DNA of 64,000 nt from Bacillus sp. V5-8f (GTDB lineage: Bacteria; Bacillota; Bacilli; Bacillales; DSM-1321). Positions 53,286 to 63,247 of this stretch are shown here, in pieces (the stretch's first letter is position 1; every line of letters starts with the position of its first letter). Where the stretch lies: the NCBI RefSeq assembly GCF_002863565.1, contig NZ_PGUW01000004.1:496001-560000 (forward strand). The letters are read 5' to 3'. The notes beneath the pieces were generated by a model. That model was not told the DNA's origin, did no database searches, and saw only the letters and a program-made list of their open reading frames with translations. Made by a program: the position numbers and the translations under genes.

Positions 53286-53858
53286 ATGGCAGTTGACCGA
53301 AGAAGGTTGATTATCGAAGCTGCAAATAAATCGTTCTCCATGTTCGGTTACAAAGCAACTACAATGGATCATGTCGCCAAGATTGCAAATGTAGGAAAAG
53401 GAACGATTTATACGTTCTTTTCCAATAAAGAAGATCTTTTTGAAGAGATTGTATCAAGTTTAGTAAAGGAAATGATCGCCCAGGCAGAAGCGACAATAAA
53501 TCCAGAAAAGCCGTTTTCAGAAAACGTACAACAGGTCCTGGCTAAGCTGCTTGAGTTTAGAAATACTCATGTTTTGATGATCAAACTGCTGCAGGAAGAA
53601 AAGGAAATCGGCACACCTGCCGTCCTTGAAATGTTAAACCATATAGAGGATGAAATTATCGGCTATTTGAAAAGCAAGATCGATACAGCAATCGATAAAG
53701 GCTATATTATTGAAAATGACTCGGAAATCACTTCATTTCTTTTATTAAAAACCTATATCTCTCTTGTTTCTGACTGGGAACGTAACCACAAGCCATTATC
53801 GTCAGAACAAATTGCCAGCATAATAAAGTTCTATTTGATGAAAGGGTTATCTGTTTGA
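53286..53858 (+). CDS. yhgD: TetR family regulator, YhgD-like
   Basis: 190 residues. HTH FGYKATTMDHVAKIANVGKGTIYTFFSNKEDLFEEI is TetR-type; the C-terminal ligand domain is helical. AGAGGTG precedes ATG. Followed by a yhgE-type gene as yhgD is in B. subtilis; likely controls itself and that gene through the palindrome at 53251-53273. Confidence 0.88.
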   Translation: MAVDRRRLIIEAANKSFSMFGYKATTMDHVAKIANVGKGTIYTFFSNKEDLFEEIVSSLVKEMIAQAEATINPEKPFSENVQQVLAKLLEFRNTHVLMIKLLQEEKEIGTPAVLEMLNHIEDEIIGYLKSKIDTAIDKGYIIENDSEITSFLLLKTYISLVSDWERNHKPLSSEQIASIIKFYLMKGLSV

Positions 53859-53945
53859 TGATCCTTACTTTTTCTGAAAAAAATGACTAAGTGAGAAAAA
53901 AAGTCAAAAGTTCAAATGTGAATAAAAGGAGGATATTTTCAAATT

Positions 53946-56420
53946 ATGTTTACATCAATAAAAGGGGAATTTATGGGGATTTTCAGGAACAAGAAGCTTC
54001 TGATCGCCATCATTGGTATCCTTGTCATTCCTTTATTATATAGTGCCGTTTATCTATGGGCTTTCTGGGATCCGTACGGCCATGTTGAACGGATCCCAGT
54101 GGCAGTCGTTAATCATGATGAAGGGGCGGAGTATAATGGGAAGAGGCTTGCGATCGGCGATGATTTAGTAGAAAAATTAAAGAATAAGGAAAGCTTTAAT
54201 TATTCATTTGTAAGTGAAGAAAACGCTGACAGGGGACTTCAAAATGAGAAATATTATCTGAAAATAAAAATTCCAGAAGACTTTTCCAAGAACGCGACAA
54301 CATTGCAGGACGAAAATCCGAAGAATTTGACTTTGATTTATACGCCAAATGAGGGAACAAACTATCTTTCCACCAAAATAGGAGATGCAGCAATCGAGAA
54401 AATGAAGGAGGAGGTTTCTACCGCGGTAACCAAAACATATGCTGAGTCCGTATTTGATAGTATAAAGGATTCCGCTAAAGGCCTTGAAGAAGCAGGGAGC
54501 GGAGCAGGAGAGTTAAATGATGGCATTCAATCTGCGAGAAATGGGGCAGTTGACTTACAACAAGGGGCTGCATCCGTGAAAAAAGGCGCCGGAGACTTAG
54601 ATAACGGACTGAAATCAGCGGAAGAAGGTGCAGACCAAATTAGTAAGGGTGCAGGAGATGCCCATTCAGGCGCTACCGAAATACAAAAGAACCTGAAGAC
54701 ATTGGCACAGAGGTCGGTCACATTTTCAAACGGTATAAAATCTGCGTCGGCAGGTTCCACGAAATTAAGTAACGGGTTGCAGCAATTCAATACTGGATTA
54801 GGCCAAATGAAGGAAGGACAAATGCAGCTGCTTGAGGGAGCGAAGAACTCTCAGGCTGGGGCAGGTCGGCTTTCCGTTGGGCTAGAAGATTCCCTTAAAG
54901 GGTTCAGCGAAGTACAGGGCAATCTTCATCAATTTACGGAAGGTGCGAATGCGATGGCTGAAGGGGCAAAGGTGATTGCAGGGAATTTAAATGAGTGGAA
55001 AGCGGGGGCAGAGGAGGCAAAAAGTAGAGCTTCTGAAGTGAGCAATGGTATAGAAGGCGTGCTAAATGATTTGAAAGAACAATCCGCAGCAACCAAAAAT
55101 GCAGAACAAAAGCAGCAAATCGATCAGCTAATTGCGACGCTAGATCCTATTTATCAAGGGAGTAAAGGCGTGGCTGATGGAGTTGGAACACTATCCTCAA
55201 ATGCAGGCGAAATCGCTGCTACAGGTTCAAGCCAATTAACAGATGGTGCAGCCAAAATGGCACAGGGAGAGCAGGCTTTAAGCGATGGTTTTAACCAGTT
55301 AGCCGCTGGGCAGCAGGAACTAGCAAAAGGTGCCAGCAATCTAGAAAAAGGACAGGGCGAGCTTGTTAGTGGTTTAGCCTCTTTCGGGGATAAAATCATT
55401 GAGGCGCAAACTGGTATGAGTGAGCTTTCAAAGGGAAGCAGTGAGTTAACTTCTGGGCTTGGAAGTCTGGCGGAAGGTTCCGGCCAGATGGAAAATGGGA
55501 CAGCTCGACTGGTGGAAGGTTCCAAGCAGCTTGCAAATGGAACACAGAGGCTTTCGGAAGGTTCTTCCGAATTGGCCGGCGGTGTGGGACAACTATCACA
55601 GGGATCCGGCAAACTTGAAAAAGGAATGGACCAGCTTTTGGGTGGAACAACCGAACTCGAACATGGAATGGGTAAGCTTGAAGATGGTTCGAAACAGCTT
55701 AGCGACAAGCTTACAGAGGGAGCTAAGGGTGCAGCAGAGATCAAAGCCAACGATGAAGTATATAACATGTTTGCGAAACCGGTCGACGTGAAAGAAAACC
55801 GGGTCAATCATGTACCCAATTACGGTACGGCATTTGCACCTTACTTTTTGTCACTCAGCTTGTATATCGGAGCACTAGTACTATCCATCATCTTTCCACT
55901 GCGAAACCCGGCTATTATACCAAGCAATGGTTTCAGCTGGTTTGCCGGAAAACTGGGAGTCATGCTTTCAGTAGGAGTAATCCAGGCTTTGCTAGCTGAT
56001 TTTGCCTTATTGCAATGGCTTGGACTCGAAGTGAAAAGCGTTCCTTACTTGATGATGTTTAGTATATTAACTAGCTGGACGTATCTTGCCATCATTCAAT
56101 TCCTGGTTACTGCTTTCGATAATCCAGGACGATTTGTCGCCATCCTGATTCTAATCATGCAGTTGACCAGCAGCGCGGGAACCTTCCCGATTGAATTATC
56201 GCCTAAACTTATGCAAGAGATCAGCAGTTATTTGCCGATGACTTATTCTGTTTCAGGATTCCGGAACATTATATCAACAGGCAATTTTGATTTTGCATGG
56301 CATTCCGCCGGTACGATGGGAATCTTCTTTGCAACATTCCTGCTGATAACTTTGGGATATTTTCAGTTATCATACAAAAGAATGAAGCACGTTTTTAGCT
56401 CTGAAGCCAAAACGGCATAA
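53946..56420 (+). CDS. yhgE: YhgE/Pip-type membrane protein
   Basis: 824 residues. One N-terminal membrane segment, a large outside part with dozens of 7/11-residue repeats of the form LxxGxxxLxxGxxxL (residues ~175-620), then five C-terminal membrane segments of the ABC-2 permease type. Phage infection protein (Pip) and YhgE/YueB-type proteins serve as phage receptors or as ESX/type VII components; YueB is the SPP1 receptor. The role here is not known. AAAGGAGG upstream. Confidence 0.9.
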   Translation: MFTSIKGEFMGIFRNKKLLIAIIGILVIPLLYSAVYLWAFWDPYGHVERIPVAVVNHDEGAEYNGKRLAIGDDLVEKLKNKESFNYSFVSEENADRGLQNEKYYLKIKIPEDFSKNATTLQDENPKNLTLIYTPNEGTNYLSTKIGDAAIEKMKEEVSTAVTKTYAESVFDSIKDSAKGLEEAGSGAGELNDGIQSARNGAVDLQQGAASVKKGAGDLDNGLKSAEEGADQISKGAGDAHSGATEIQKNLKTLAQRSVTFSNGIKSASAGSTKLSNGLQQFNTGLGQMKEGQMQLLEGAKNSQAGAGRLSVGLEDSLKGFSEVQGNLHQFTEGANAMAEGAKVIAGNLNEWKAGAEEAKSRASEVSNGIEGVLNDLKEQSAATKNAEQKQQIDQLIATLDPIYQGSKGVADGVGTLSSNAGEIAATGSSQLTDGAAKMAQGEQALSDGFNQLAAGQQELAKGASNLEKGQGELVSGLASFGDKIIEAQTGMSELSKGSSELTSGLGSLAEGSGQMENGTARLVEGSKQLANGTQRLSEGSSELAGGVGQLSQGSGKLEKGMDQLLGGTTELEHGMGKLEDGSKQLSDKLTEGAKGAAEIKANDEVYNMFAKPVDVKENRVNHVPNYGTAFAPYFLSLSLYIGALVLSIIFPLRNPAIIPSNGFSWFAGKLGVMLSVGVIQALLADFALLQWLGLEVKSVPYLMMFSILTSWTYLAIIQFLVTAFDNPGRFVAILILIMQLTSSAGTFPIELSPKLMQEISSYLPMTYSVSGFRNIISTGNFDFAWHSAGTMGIFFATFLLITLGYFQLSYKRMKHVFSSEAKTA

Positions 56421-56433
56421 ACTGAAATAACTT

Positions 56434-56465
56434 AGGAGGCTACTTTAAAGGAAGCCTCCTTTTTG
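56434..56465 (+). terminator. Terminator of yhgDE
   Basis: AGGAGGCT/AGCCTCCT stem with a T6 tail. Confidence 0.9.
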
Positions 56466-56693
56466 TATATTAGTAGGAACCTAGGCATTTATCATCCGTA
56501 TCTCAACTGAGTGTTGTTCTCAACGTTTAGTCCCAGCTTGCGTGCCCATCAAAATCTTAACGTATCGTTTTACCAATCGAAACAGAATGGAGGAAATTTT
56601 TCAGATATATAGTGTGAATTTCTAATGCAGATAGGAAAGTGATAAATTTTAAATCTGCCAAAACTATTTCCCATTGGATTGGGTTTTGGTGCA

Positions 56694-57695
56694 TCACTTA
56701 GAAAACACATTCCACCACTTTTTCTCACCTTTCTCCTTTTTGGCAGCAGCCACTTCCCTAAAGCTTGACACCATATCCTGAAATGCTTCTTCCCTGTCCC
56801 GGATAACCTGTGTCAATTCCTTTAAATTTTTATTCATCGCATCGACAAATAGTTCCTGGTCATGATGCAGCGATTTTGATACCGTTCGAATATCCTTCTG
56901 TGCCGCTTTAACATCCTGTGCCACCTTATTTGCCAATATCTTATAGTCTTTCGAGGTTGAGTTTGTAGAGTCAGTAAGGCGTTTAGCAATTTTATCGTAC
57001 GTATCCTCTGATGATTTTATTACGTATTCGGAGAAGGCTTCAATTGTTAAAGAAGTCTGTTCCGAAGCTTTCGCAATGTCCTCCGAAAGAGTTCCGAACG
57101 ATTCAGAAGTATAATCTACTGCCTTTGTGATTGTCTGGGCGATTTCCTCTGCCTCTGCCTTACGTTTATCGTTGGATCTTTGAATCGATTTGGACAGGCT
57201 TTGTACCGTGTGCATGGTTCCTTGGGAAATTTCCTTTTTTACGTCTTCAACTATTTCGGTCTGGCTTGATTGGATCACATTTTTTATATCAGATAACATA
57301 CTCTGTTTGTAGGTTTCCATAGCTGCGAAAAATTCCTCGATATTTGGAGATTGTACAGGTGAAACCGCATTCTCAGCTGGTACGATAGCATTTTCCTCAG
57401 GGCTGGGACTAGAGGTTTTGAATGTTTCGGAAGGAGCCTTCGAATCCTCGTTTAAATGCTTATCCAGCAGCATGCGAATCATATCTTTGCTAAGGTTATT
57501 AGCTCGCATTTCTTTTACTTTCTCCAGGAGTATTATTTCTTTTTCCGTGTAAAATCTTGCTCCCTGTTTAGAACGGGGAATATAAATCAGTCCTTGTAGA
57601 TCCTTCTCCCACTGTCTGATTGTCCCGGTAGGAATGCTGATTTTTTTGGAAACATCTTTAATCGAATAAGCGCGCTGGATTTGATTATTAGTCAT
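56694..57695 (-). CDS. MerR-type HTH protein with long coiled coil
   Basis: 333 residues. N-terminal MerR HTH (YSIKDVSKKISIPTGTIRQWEKDLQGLIYIPRSKQGARFYTEKEI), linker rich in Pro/Ser/Glu, then ~200 residues of coiled coil (SLSKSIQRSNDKRKAEAEE ... YDKIAKRLTDSTNSTSKDYK) and a basic-aromatic tail EKKWWNVFSK. No ligand domain. The layout is that of DNA-binding structural proteins such as RacA or the DUF3967 group, rather than a metal sensor. Could act in chromosome or plasmid positioning; inference. Confidence 0.78.
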   Translation of the reverse strand: MTNNQIQRAYSIKDVSKKISIPTGTIRQWEKDLQGLIYIPRSKQGARFYTEKEIILLEKVKEMRANNLSKDMIRMLLDKHLNEDSKAPSETFKTSSPSPEENAIVPAENAVSPVQSPNIEEFFAAMETYKQSMLSDIKNVIQSSQTEIVEDVKKEISQGTMHTVQSLSKSIQRSNDKRKAEAEEIAQTITKAVDYTSESFGTLSEDIAKASEQTSLTIEAFSEYVIKSSEDTYDKIAKRLTDSTNSTSKDYKILANKVAQDVKAAQKDIRTVSKSLHHDQELFVDAMNKNLKELTQVIRDREEAFQDMVSSFREVAAAKKEKGEKKWWNVFSK

Positions 57696-57987
57696 ATTGC
57701 CAATCCTTTCTTTTAAATCATTTTATTTGGTGAAAATATTACATTCGTTTGCAGTGTATATTCTGCAAAGCTTTCGGCATTTTCCTGCCATATGACAAAA
57801 GCTCTCAAAAGAAGATGGATTTCTGCAAAACAACGGAAAAAACCGCAAATTGCTGCTCGATATGCCATATAAGCTGATTCAACGATAAAATACTCCAAAG
57901 GTAGCTGTTAAAACGAATTCTGAATTGTTACACTATTTGTAACATCATGATTGGCCAAAAAATAGAAGCTGTCAGGAGGGAGTACGA

Positions 57988-58962
57988 ATGAAACAAAAAA
58001 TGCGGTTAATTCCCTATCAGATCATGGAAGAGACAGAAGAGGTAACAGAAATTCCACGAGGTGTTGAACTCATCCAGGCCCCAAAAATTTGGAAGAAGTC
58101 AAAAGGGCAGGGAATGACGGTTGCCATTTTGGATACCGGCTGTGATATAACCCATCCTGACCTAAAAGAGAGGATTATCGGTGGAAGGAATTTTACAGGC
58201 GATGACGGGGGAAATCCAGATATTTATAAAGACTACAATGGCCATGGGACCCATGTGGCAGGGACGATTGCCGCTGTTGAGAATGACAAAGGAGTCGTAG
58301 GTGTAGCTCCTGAAGCGAATTTATTAATCCTTAAGGTGCTTGATAAAAATGGTTCAGGCAGGTATGAATGGATCATCAATGGCATCCTTTACGCCGTAGA
58401 GAAAAAAGTTGATATTATTTCCATGAGCCTTGGAGGTCCAGTGGATGTTCCTGAGCTTCACGATGCTATCAAAAAAGCAATTGCAAGCCATATCCTTGTT
58501 GTTTGTGCTGCGGGAAATGAAGGGGATGGGCAGGATTCGACAGATGAGCTGGGTTACCCAGGCTGTTATAACGAAGTCATTAGTGTGGGGGCGATAGACC
58601 TTGAACGACGCTCTTCTGAATTTTCGAATTCAAATAATGAAGTGGATTTAGTAGCTCCCGGAGAGAACATCCTTTCAACTTATTTAAATGGAAAATATGC
58701 TACTTTAAGAGGGACATCAATGGCAACTCCGCATGTTTCAGGAGCTCTGGCGCTTATCAAAGATCTTTCTAACAAAAGCTTCGAGAGAAACCTGACCGTC
58801 CCTGAATTATATGCTCAATTGATCAAGAGAACTGTTCCACTTGGAAACTCTCCACAGCTTGAGGGGAACGGACTTTTATATTTAACAGTAACAGATCATT
58901 TGGCGGATGTGTTTACAATGGAAGTAAGCGCTAAGGTAATGGGGCTGAAATGGAAAATCTGA
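57988..58962 (+). CDS. ispA: Intracellular subtilisin-family protease
   Basis: 324 residues without a signal peptide; N-terminal LIPYQI matches the LIPY/F propeptide motif of intracellular subtilisins. Triad: Asp in VAILDTGCD, His in NGHGTHVAGT, Ser in RGTSMATPHVSG; oxyanion Asn in AAGNEG. In Bacillus such proteases turn over proteins at the onset of sporulation. AGGAGGG upstream. Its end overlaps the next gene by 13 bases. Confidence 0.93.
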   Translation: MKQKMRLIPYQIMEETEEVTEIPRGVELIQAPKIWKKSKGQGMTVAILDTGCDITHPDLKERIIGGRNFTGDDGGNPDIYKDYNGHGTHVAGTIAAVENDKGVVGVAPEANLLILKVLDKNGSGRYEWIINGILYAVEKKVDIISMSLGGPVDVPELHDAIKKAIASHILVVCAAGNEGDGQDSTDELGYPGCYNEVISVGAIDLERRSSEFSNSNNEVDLVAPGENILSTYLNGKYATLRGTSMATPHVSGALALIKDLSNKSFERNLTVPELYAQLIKRTVPLGNSPQLEGNGLLYLTVTDHLADVFTMEVSAKVMGLKWKI

Positions 58963-59768
58963 AGCAGTTATCAGAAGAATTTCTGGCAGCAAAGGACTTG
59001 TTAAACAAGAGCCGTCAAAACCGTCGATACTATGACGTAACAGTGGATGTTGGAAAACGGAATGAGTATTACAGGCATATTTCGTTCACTGAACCCGGGT
59101 TGGCGGACAGCATCCATTCACTGCTTGAGCAAACCCATACGAAAACATTAAATTACACACCGCATCTATATTTATATCCATGGGTCGATTTGCATGAGGA
59201 TGGAGCTTTGAAAAGCATTTACTCAGGAAAGGGCATGGAACCACTTGAAGCCATCCAGCATGATATTCGACTCTATGAAAATCAGGAAAAAGGGTTAATT
59301 ACTGCCTTTCAGGGAGAAAATCTATTAAACTGTGAGCATGTCGTCCCCCAATCTTGGTTTGGCAAGAAGGATCCAATGAAAGGGGACTTGCATCACCTCT
59401 TCGCCTGTGAACCTGGCTGCAATAGCCGACGGGGCAATTTTCCTTATTATGATTTTCTTGATTATCAGCCTGAGGCGCAGATTCTCGCAGTCAAAGATGG
59501 ATGCGGAAAGGCAGAGGAGGGCAAGTTCGAGCCTGAATACGGAAAAGGGATTGTCGCCAGGGCAACGCTTTATTTTATGTCCCGGTATCCGAATGAGATT
59601 AAACGAGACTTGGTGCATGTCCCACTGTTGCTCGAATGGCACGGAAAATTCCCTGTTTCTGTTTATGAAAAACACCGCAATCTTGCGATCCATGACTTGC
59701 AGGGAAACCGTAATCCATTTATAGACTTTCCAGATTTGGCGGAGAAAATAAACTTGAGCTTTATGTAA
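58950..59768 (+). CDS. Endonuclease I-type (beta-beta-alpha-Me) nuclease, cytosolic
   Basis: 272 residues. Active site CEHVVPQSWFGKKDPMKGDLHHLFACEPGCNSRRGN is the endonuclease I/YurI (BsnI) signature with the catalytic His in EHVVPQSW and Asn in CNSRRGN. Known relatives are secreted, but this protein starts MENLKQLSEEFLAAKDLLNK with no signal peptide. It is translationally coupled to the intracellular protease. Confidence 0.87.
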   Translation: MENLKQLSEEFLAAKDLLNKSRQNRRYYDVTVDVGKRNEYYRHISFTEPGLADSIHSLLEQTHTKTLNYTPHLYLYPWVDLHEDGALKSIYSGKGMEPLEAIQHDIRLYENQEKGLITAFQGENLLNCEHVVPQSWFGKKDPMKGDLHHLFACEPGCNSRRGNFPYYDFLDYQPEAQILAVKDGCGKAEEGKFEPEYGKGIVARATLYFMSRYPNEIKRDLVHVPLLLEWHGKFPVSVYEKHRNLAIHDLQGNRNPFIDFPDLAEKINLSFM

Positions 59769-59794
59769 TTGTATGTGGATAAATTTAAAGAGTG

Positions 59795-59826
59795 AAAAAA
59801 TGGCAGCTATCAGTTGCCATTTTTTT
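59795..59826 (+). terminator. Terminator of the protease-nuclease operon
   Basis: AAATGGCA/TGCCATTT stem with a T7 tail. Confidence 0.88.
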
Positions 59827-59993
59827 ATGATGTGTATCTATGTAAAGCCATGTAGTAGTTTAGAATCTAGTAATTTACCGGGAAATGAAATATTTCATTG
59901 TAAATGTTATTGATAAAATTAAAATTTATGTAATAATTAAGAAAAATAAAAATTCATCTAAGAAATGTTGTAACTGCTATGGAGGAGATTAAT

Positions 59994-61244
59994 ATGTCTA
60001 CAGGAAAAACGGCAATTGTCGTTGGCGGGGGAATCGGAGGGCTCGTTACTGCTCTTGAACTTCACCGCGTTGGCGTATCAGTGCGTGTATTTGAAAGTGT
60101 AGAGGAGATTAAAGCGCTGGGAGTTGGCATTAATTTACTTCCCCATGCTGTCCGCGTTTTATCGGAATTGGGCTTAGCGGAGGAACTAGAGCGGATAGGC
60201 TTGCCTACAGCGGAACTAATTTATTTCAGCAAATTCGGCCAGAAAATATGGCAGGAACCGCGGGGAGTGAATGCCGGCTATAAATGGCCTCAGTATTCGA
60301 TTCACCGAGGCCGTTTGCAAATGCTTCTGCTACAGGCAGTAAAAGAACAATTGGGGGAAGAAGCTGTTGTTACCGGACATCATTTGTCTTCATTCAACAT
60401 ATCTGATGACCATGTAGAAGCTCATTTTAAGAATCGAAAAAGTGGGGAGAACATCGGGGCCTATCGTGCAGATATTTTAATAGCAGCGGATGGCATCCAC
60501 TCTGTGGTCCGTAAACACTTTTATCCTAACGAAGGCCTGCCCAAATTCAGCGGAAGGATTTTATGGCGGGGGGTAACGGAAGCAGACCCGTTTTTAACAG
60601 GCAGGTCCATGATTATGTCTGGATATCAGGATCAAAAATTTGTCGCTTATCCAATTTGTCCTGAAACAGCAGCAACCGGACGTTCACTGGTTAACTGGAT
60701 TGCGGAGCTGGCAGTTGAAGGGGATGCGCCTGCGCGAAGTGATTGGAATCGAAAGGTTAATAAAGAAGTTTTCGCACCACAGTTTGCCAACTGGGATTTT
60801 GGATGGCTGAATGTTCCTAAGATCATAGAGGATGCGGAATTTGTTTACGAGTTTCCAATGGTGGACCGAGATCCTTTACCGCAATGGACATTTGGCAGAG
60901 TTACTCTACTTGGCGATGCGGCACATCCGATGTATCCGATTGGATCGAACGGGGCGTCACAAGCAATACTCGATGCTAATGCTTTAGGAAACGCAATAAT
61001 TGAACAGACAAACTTAGAGTCAGCTCTGCGTGTTTATGAAGAAGCACGTATGGAACCAACTGCTTCTATTGTAAGGAGCAACCGTAAAAATGGTCCTGAA
61101 CAAGTTATGCAAATTGTAGAGGAACGTGCCCCAATGGGCTTTGGAAAATTATCGGACGTTGTTACACAACAAGAGCTGGAAACTATTGCGAATAAATATA
61201 AACAAATAGCCGGCTTTGATCGCCAAACACTAAATAGCAAATAG
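59994..61244 (+). CDS. FAD-dependent aromatic monooxygenase
   Basis: 416 residues, class A flavin monooxygenase. GGGIGGLVTALELHRVG (FAD), ILIAADGIHSVVRKHF (DG motif), TLLGDAAHPMYPIGSNGASQAILDA (GD motif). Most like salicylate/3-hydroxybenzoate hydroxylases and PhzS. ATG 59994 has GGAGGAG upstream. With the Dabb gene and aromatic acid transporter behind it, it likely hydroxylates an aromatic acid taken up by that transporter. Confidence 0.88.
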   Translation: MSTGKTAIVVGGGIGGLVTALELHRVGVSVRVFESVEEIKALGVGINLLPHAVRVLSELGLAEELERIGLPTAELIYFSKFGQKIWQEPRGVNAGYKWPQYSIHRGRLQMLLLQAVKEQLGEEAVVTGHHLSSFNISDDHVEAHFKNRKSGENIGAYRADILIAADGIHSVVRKHFYPNEGLPKFSGRILWRGVTEADPFLTGRSMIMSGYQDQKFVAYPICPETAATGRSLVNWIAELAVEGDAPARSDWNRKVNKEVFAPQFANWDFGWLNVPKIIEDAEFVYEFPMVDRDPLPQWTFGRVTLLGDAAHPMYPIGSNGASQAILDANALGNAIIEQTNLESALRVYEEARMEPTASIVRSNRKNGPEQVMQIVEERAPMGFGKLSDVVTQQELETIANKYKQIAGFDRQTLNSK

Positions 61245-61256
61245 GGGGAATGCAAG

Positions 61257-61553
61257 ATGGTAGAGCATATTGTACTAATTAAGTTTTCGGAGGAACCAAC
61301 AGAACAGCAAATGGATGAAATGATTACAAAAACATTATCTTTGAAAGACAGGATACCTGGAATTTTGGACATTAGGCAGGGCAAGAACTTTTCCAATAGA
61401 AATCAGGGATTTCATGTTGGGTTGACTGTACGCTTTGAGGACAGACAAGCATTGGAAAACTACGGTCCACATCCAGCACATCAAGAGCTCGTCTCATCCC
61501 TAAAAGAAATGGGCTTAGTGGATTTACTTGTCGTTGATTTTGATATTAAATAA
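61257..61553 (+). CDS. Dabb-domain (stress-responsive A/B barrel) protein
   Basis: 98 residues. VEHIVLIKFSEEPTEQQMDEMI and GFHVGLTVRFEDRQALENYGPHPAHQELV fit the Dabb family, small dimeric ferredoxin-like barrels often found beside aromatic degradation genes. 12 bases after the monooxygenase. Confidence 0.87.
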   Translation: MVEHIVLIKFSEEPTEQQMDEMITKTLSLKDRIPGILDIRQGKNFSNRNQGFHVGLTVRFEDRQALENYGPHPAHQELVSSLKEMGLVDLLVVDFDIK

Positions 61554-61700
61554 TCCTTTTGCGCTCTTTCACTTTAGTGCTTTGAAGCGTTTAAGCAAAA
61601 ATGAACTAGCATATGTATTTTTGATTTAACCGCGAGGGGCAGGTATTCTTGTACGACCAATATATTCGGCTTTTTACTATAATTTTAAGAAGGTGCTTAA

Positions 61701-63080
61701 ATGAATAGAGTCAACGCGGGCGAAATCATTGACCGCAGCCGTTTTAGTTCTTTTCATATCTCGTTAATGATTTGGTCCTTTTTGATTATCCTAATTGACG
61801 GATATGATGTCGTGATTTACGGTTCGGTCGTTCCGTCTTTGATTGAGGAATGGTCGATGTCACCGGTAACAGCCGGAGCGATTGGCAGCTATACTGTTAT
61901 TGGTACTGCAGTGGGTGCGGTATTTTTTGGAATGATCGCAGACAGGATAGGCAGAAAGAAAGTTATCGTGTTTTGTACGATTCTCTTTAGTGTTTTCACA
62001 CCATTATCAGGTTTAGCAGATGGCCCAGTTACATTCACAGTTTTTCGTGTAATAGCAGGCCTTGGTTTAGGCGGAGTAATGCCTAATGTTATAGCTTTAA
62101 CCACGGAATATGCACCAAAACGCATTAGGAATGTAATGGTTTCTTTTGTATTCTGTGGATATTCGGTTGGTGCTATTGCGGCAGCTCTTGTAAGTAAATC
62201 CATCTTGCCTTCGATGGGATGGAAGCCTATTTTTTGGATTGCGGGCCTGCCACTATTGCTATTGCCTTTCATCGTGAAAGCAATCCCGGAATCTGTAAGC
62301 TTCCTTTTAGATAAAGGAAAGGATCATGAAATTAAAAAAATACTTAATAAACTGAACACAAAGCTAGAATTGGGAGCGAATACGGGCTTAATAAGAAATG
62401 AAACACTAGAAAAACAAAGTTCGCCGATTATCAAATTATTCGAGAAAAAACGCGCCTTTAGTACAATCATGTTTTGGATTTCATGCTTTTGTTGTTTTTT
62501 GCTGATTTACGCAATGAATACATGGCTACCAAAATTAATGCTTCAGGCTGGTTATAGTCTAGGTTCCAGTTTGATCTTTGTTGCCATGATGAACGTGGGT
62601 GCAATTGTAGGGACAATCGCTTTTAGCGGGCTGACAGATAAATGGGGATTTAAAAAAGTGATGATCCCTTTATATATATGCGGTGCTATTGCACTATCAG
62701 CAATCGGACTGACAAAAAATACATTGGTGGCTTATCTTTTAATAGGTGTTATTGGAGCGGCCTCAGTAGGTGTACAAAATATCAGTAATGCTTTTGTTTC
62801 ACAGTATTATCCGCCTTCCGTGCGTTCAACCGGAATAGGTGCGACAATGGCTTTTGGGAGAGTGGGTGGAATTGTAGCCCCTACTTTTGTAGGGATTTTG
62901 CTGACCATGAACTTGCCGGCTCAGATGAATTTTACGGTTATTGCCATTTTTGCGGTATTGGGAGCCATATCAATCTTTTTTGTCCAGGAACGGTACGCTC
63001 ACTATAACAATGAGGCCGAAGGGGTAGAAGGGTCGGAAGACAATAACCAAGACAAACAAATTACCGCCTTAAAAGCATAG
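61701..63080 (+). CDS. Aromatic acid:H+ symporter (MFS, AAHS type)
   Basis: 459 residues, 12 membrane segments. DGYDVVIYGSVVPSLIEEW is the AAHS/PcaK-BenK signature in helix 1, FFGMIADRIGRKKVIV the MFS loop 2-3 motif, PESVSFL ends helix 6. Imports a benzoate-type acid with protons; the linked monooxygenase suggests 3-hydroxybenzoate or similar. Confidence 0.9.
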   Translation: MNRVNAGEIIDRSRFSSFHISLMIWSFLIILIDGYDVVIYGSVVPSLIEEWSMSPVTAGAIGSYTVIGTAVGAVFFGMIADRIGRKKVIVFCTILFSVFTPLSGLADGPVTFTVFRVIAGLGLGGVMPNVIALTTEYAPKRIRNVMVSFVFCGYSVGAIAAALVSKSILPSMGWKPIFWIAGLPLLLLPFIVKAIPESVSFLLDKGKDHEIKKILNKLNTKLELGANTGLIRNETLEKQSSPIIKLFEKKRAFSTIMFWISCFCCFLLIYAMNTWLPKLMLQAGYSLGSSLIFVAMMNVGAIVGTIAFSGLTDKWGFKKVMIPLYICGAIALSAIGLTKNTLVAYLLIGVIGAASVGVQNISNAFVSQYYPPSVRSTGIGATMAFGRVGGIVAPTFVGILLTMNLPAQMNFTVIAIFAVLGAISIFFVQERYAHYNNEAEGVEGSEDNNQDKQITALKA

Positions 63081-63096
63081 CAGTGTAAACACTAGA

Positions 63097-63125
63097 AAAA
63101 CGTGGAGATTTTCCACGTTTTTTTA
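63097..63125 (+). terminator. Terminator of the aromatic acid operon
   Basis: AACGTGGA/TCCACGTT stem with a T7 tail. Confidence 0.9.
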
Positions 63126-63247
63126 CTATATCAACGTAATTACAGGCGAATTGGGTTTAAAACTCTTTCCCATTCATTTTTCTTTCTGAAAGAACTATGA
63201 GAAAATATAGTTGACAAAGAGTGGACCGAACAGGAGGGTAACAAGTA

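Noticed and set aside
57713..57898. Minus-strand 61-codon ORF upstream of the MerR-type gene
   Set aside because: No ribosome site, Cys/Phe-rich composition unlike neighbouring genes; it is probably promoter DNA.
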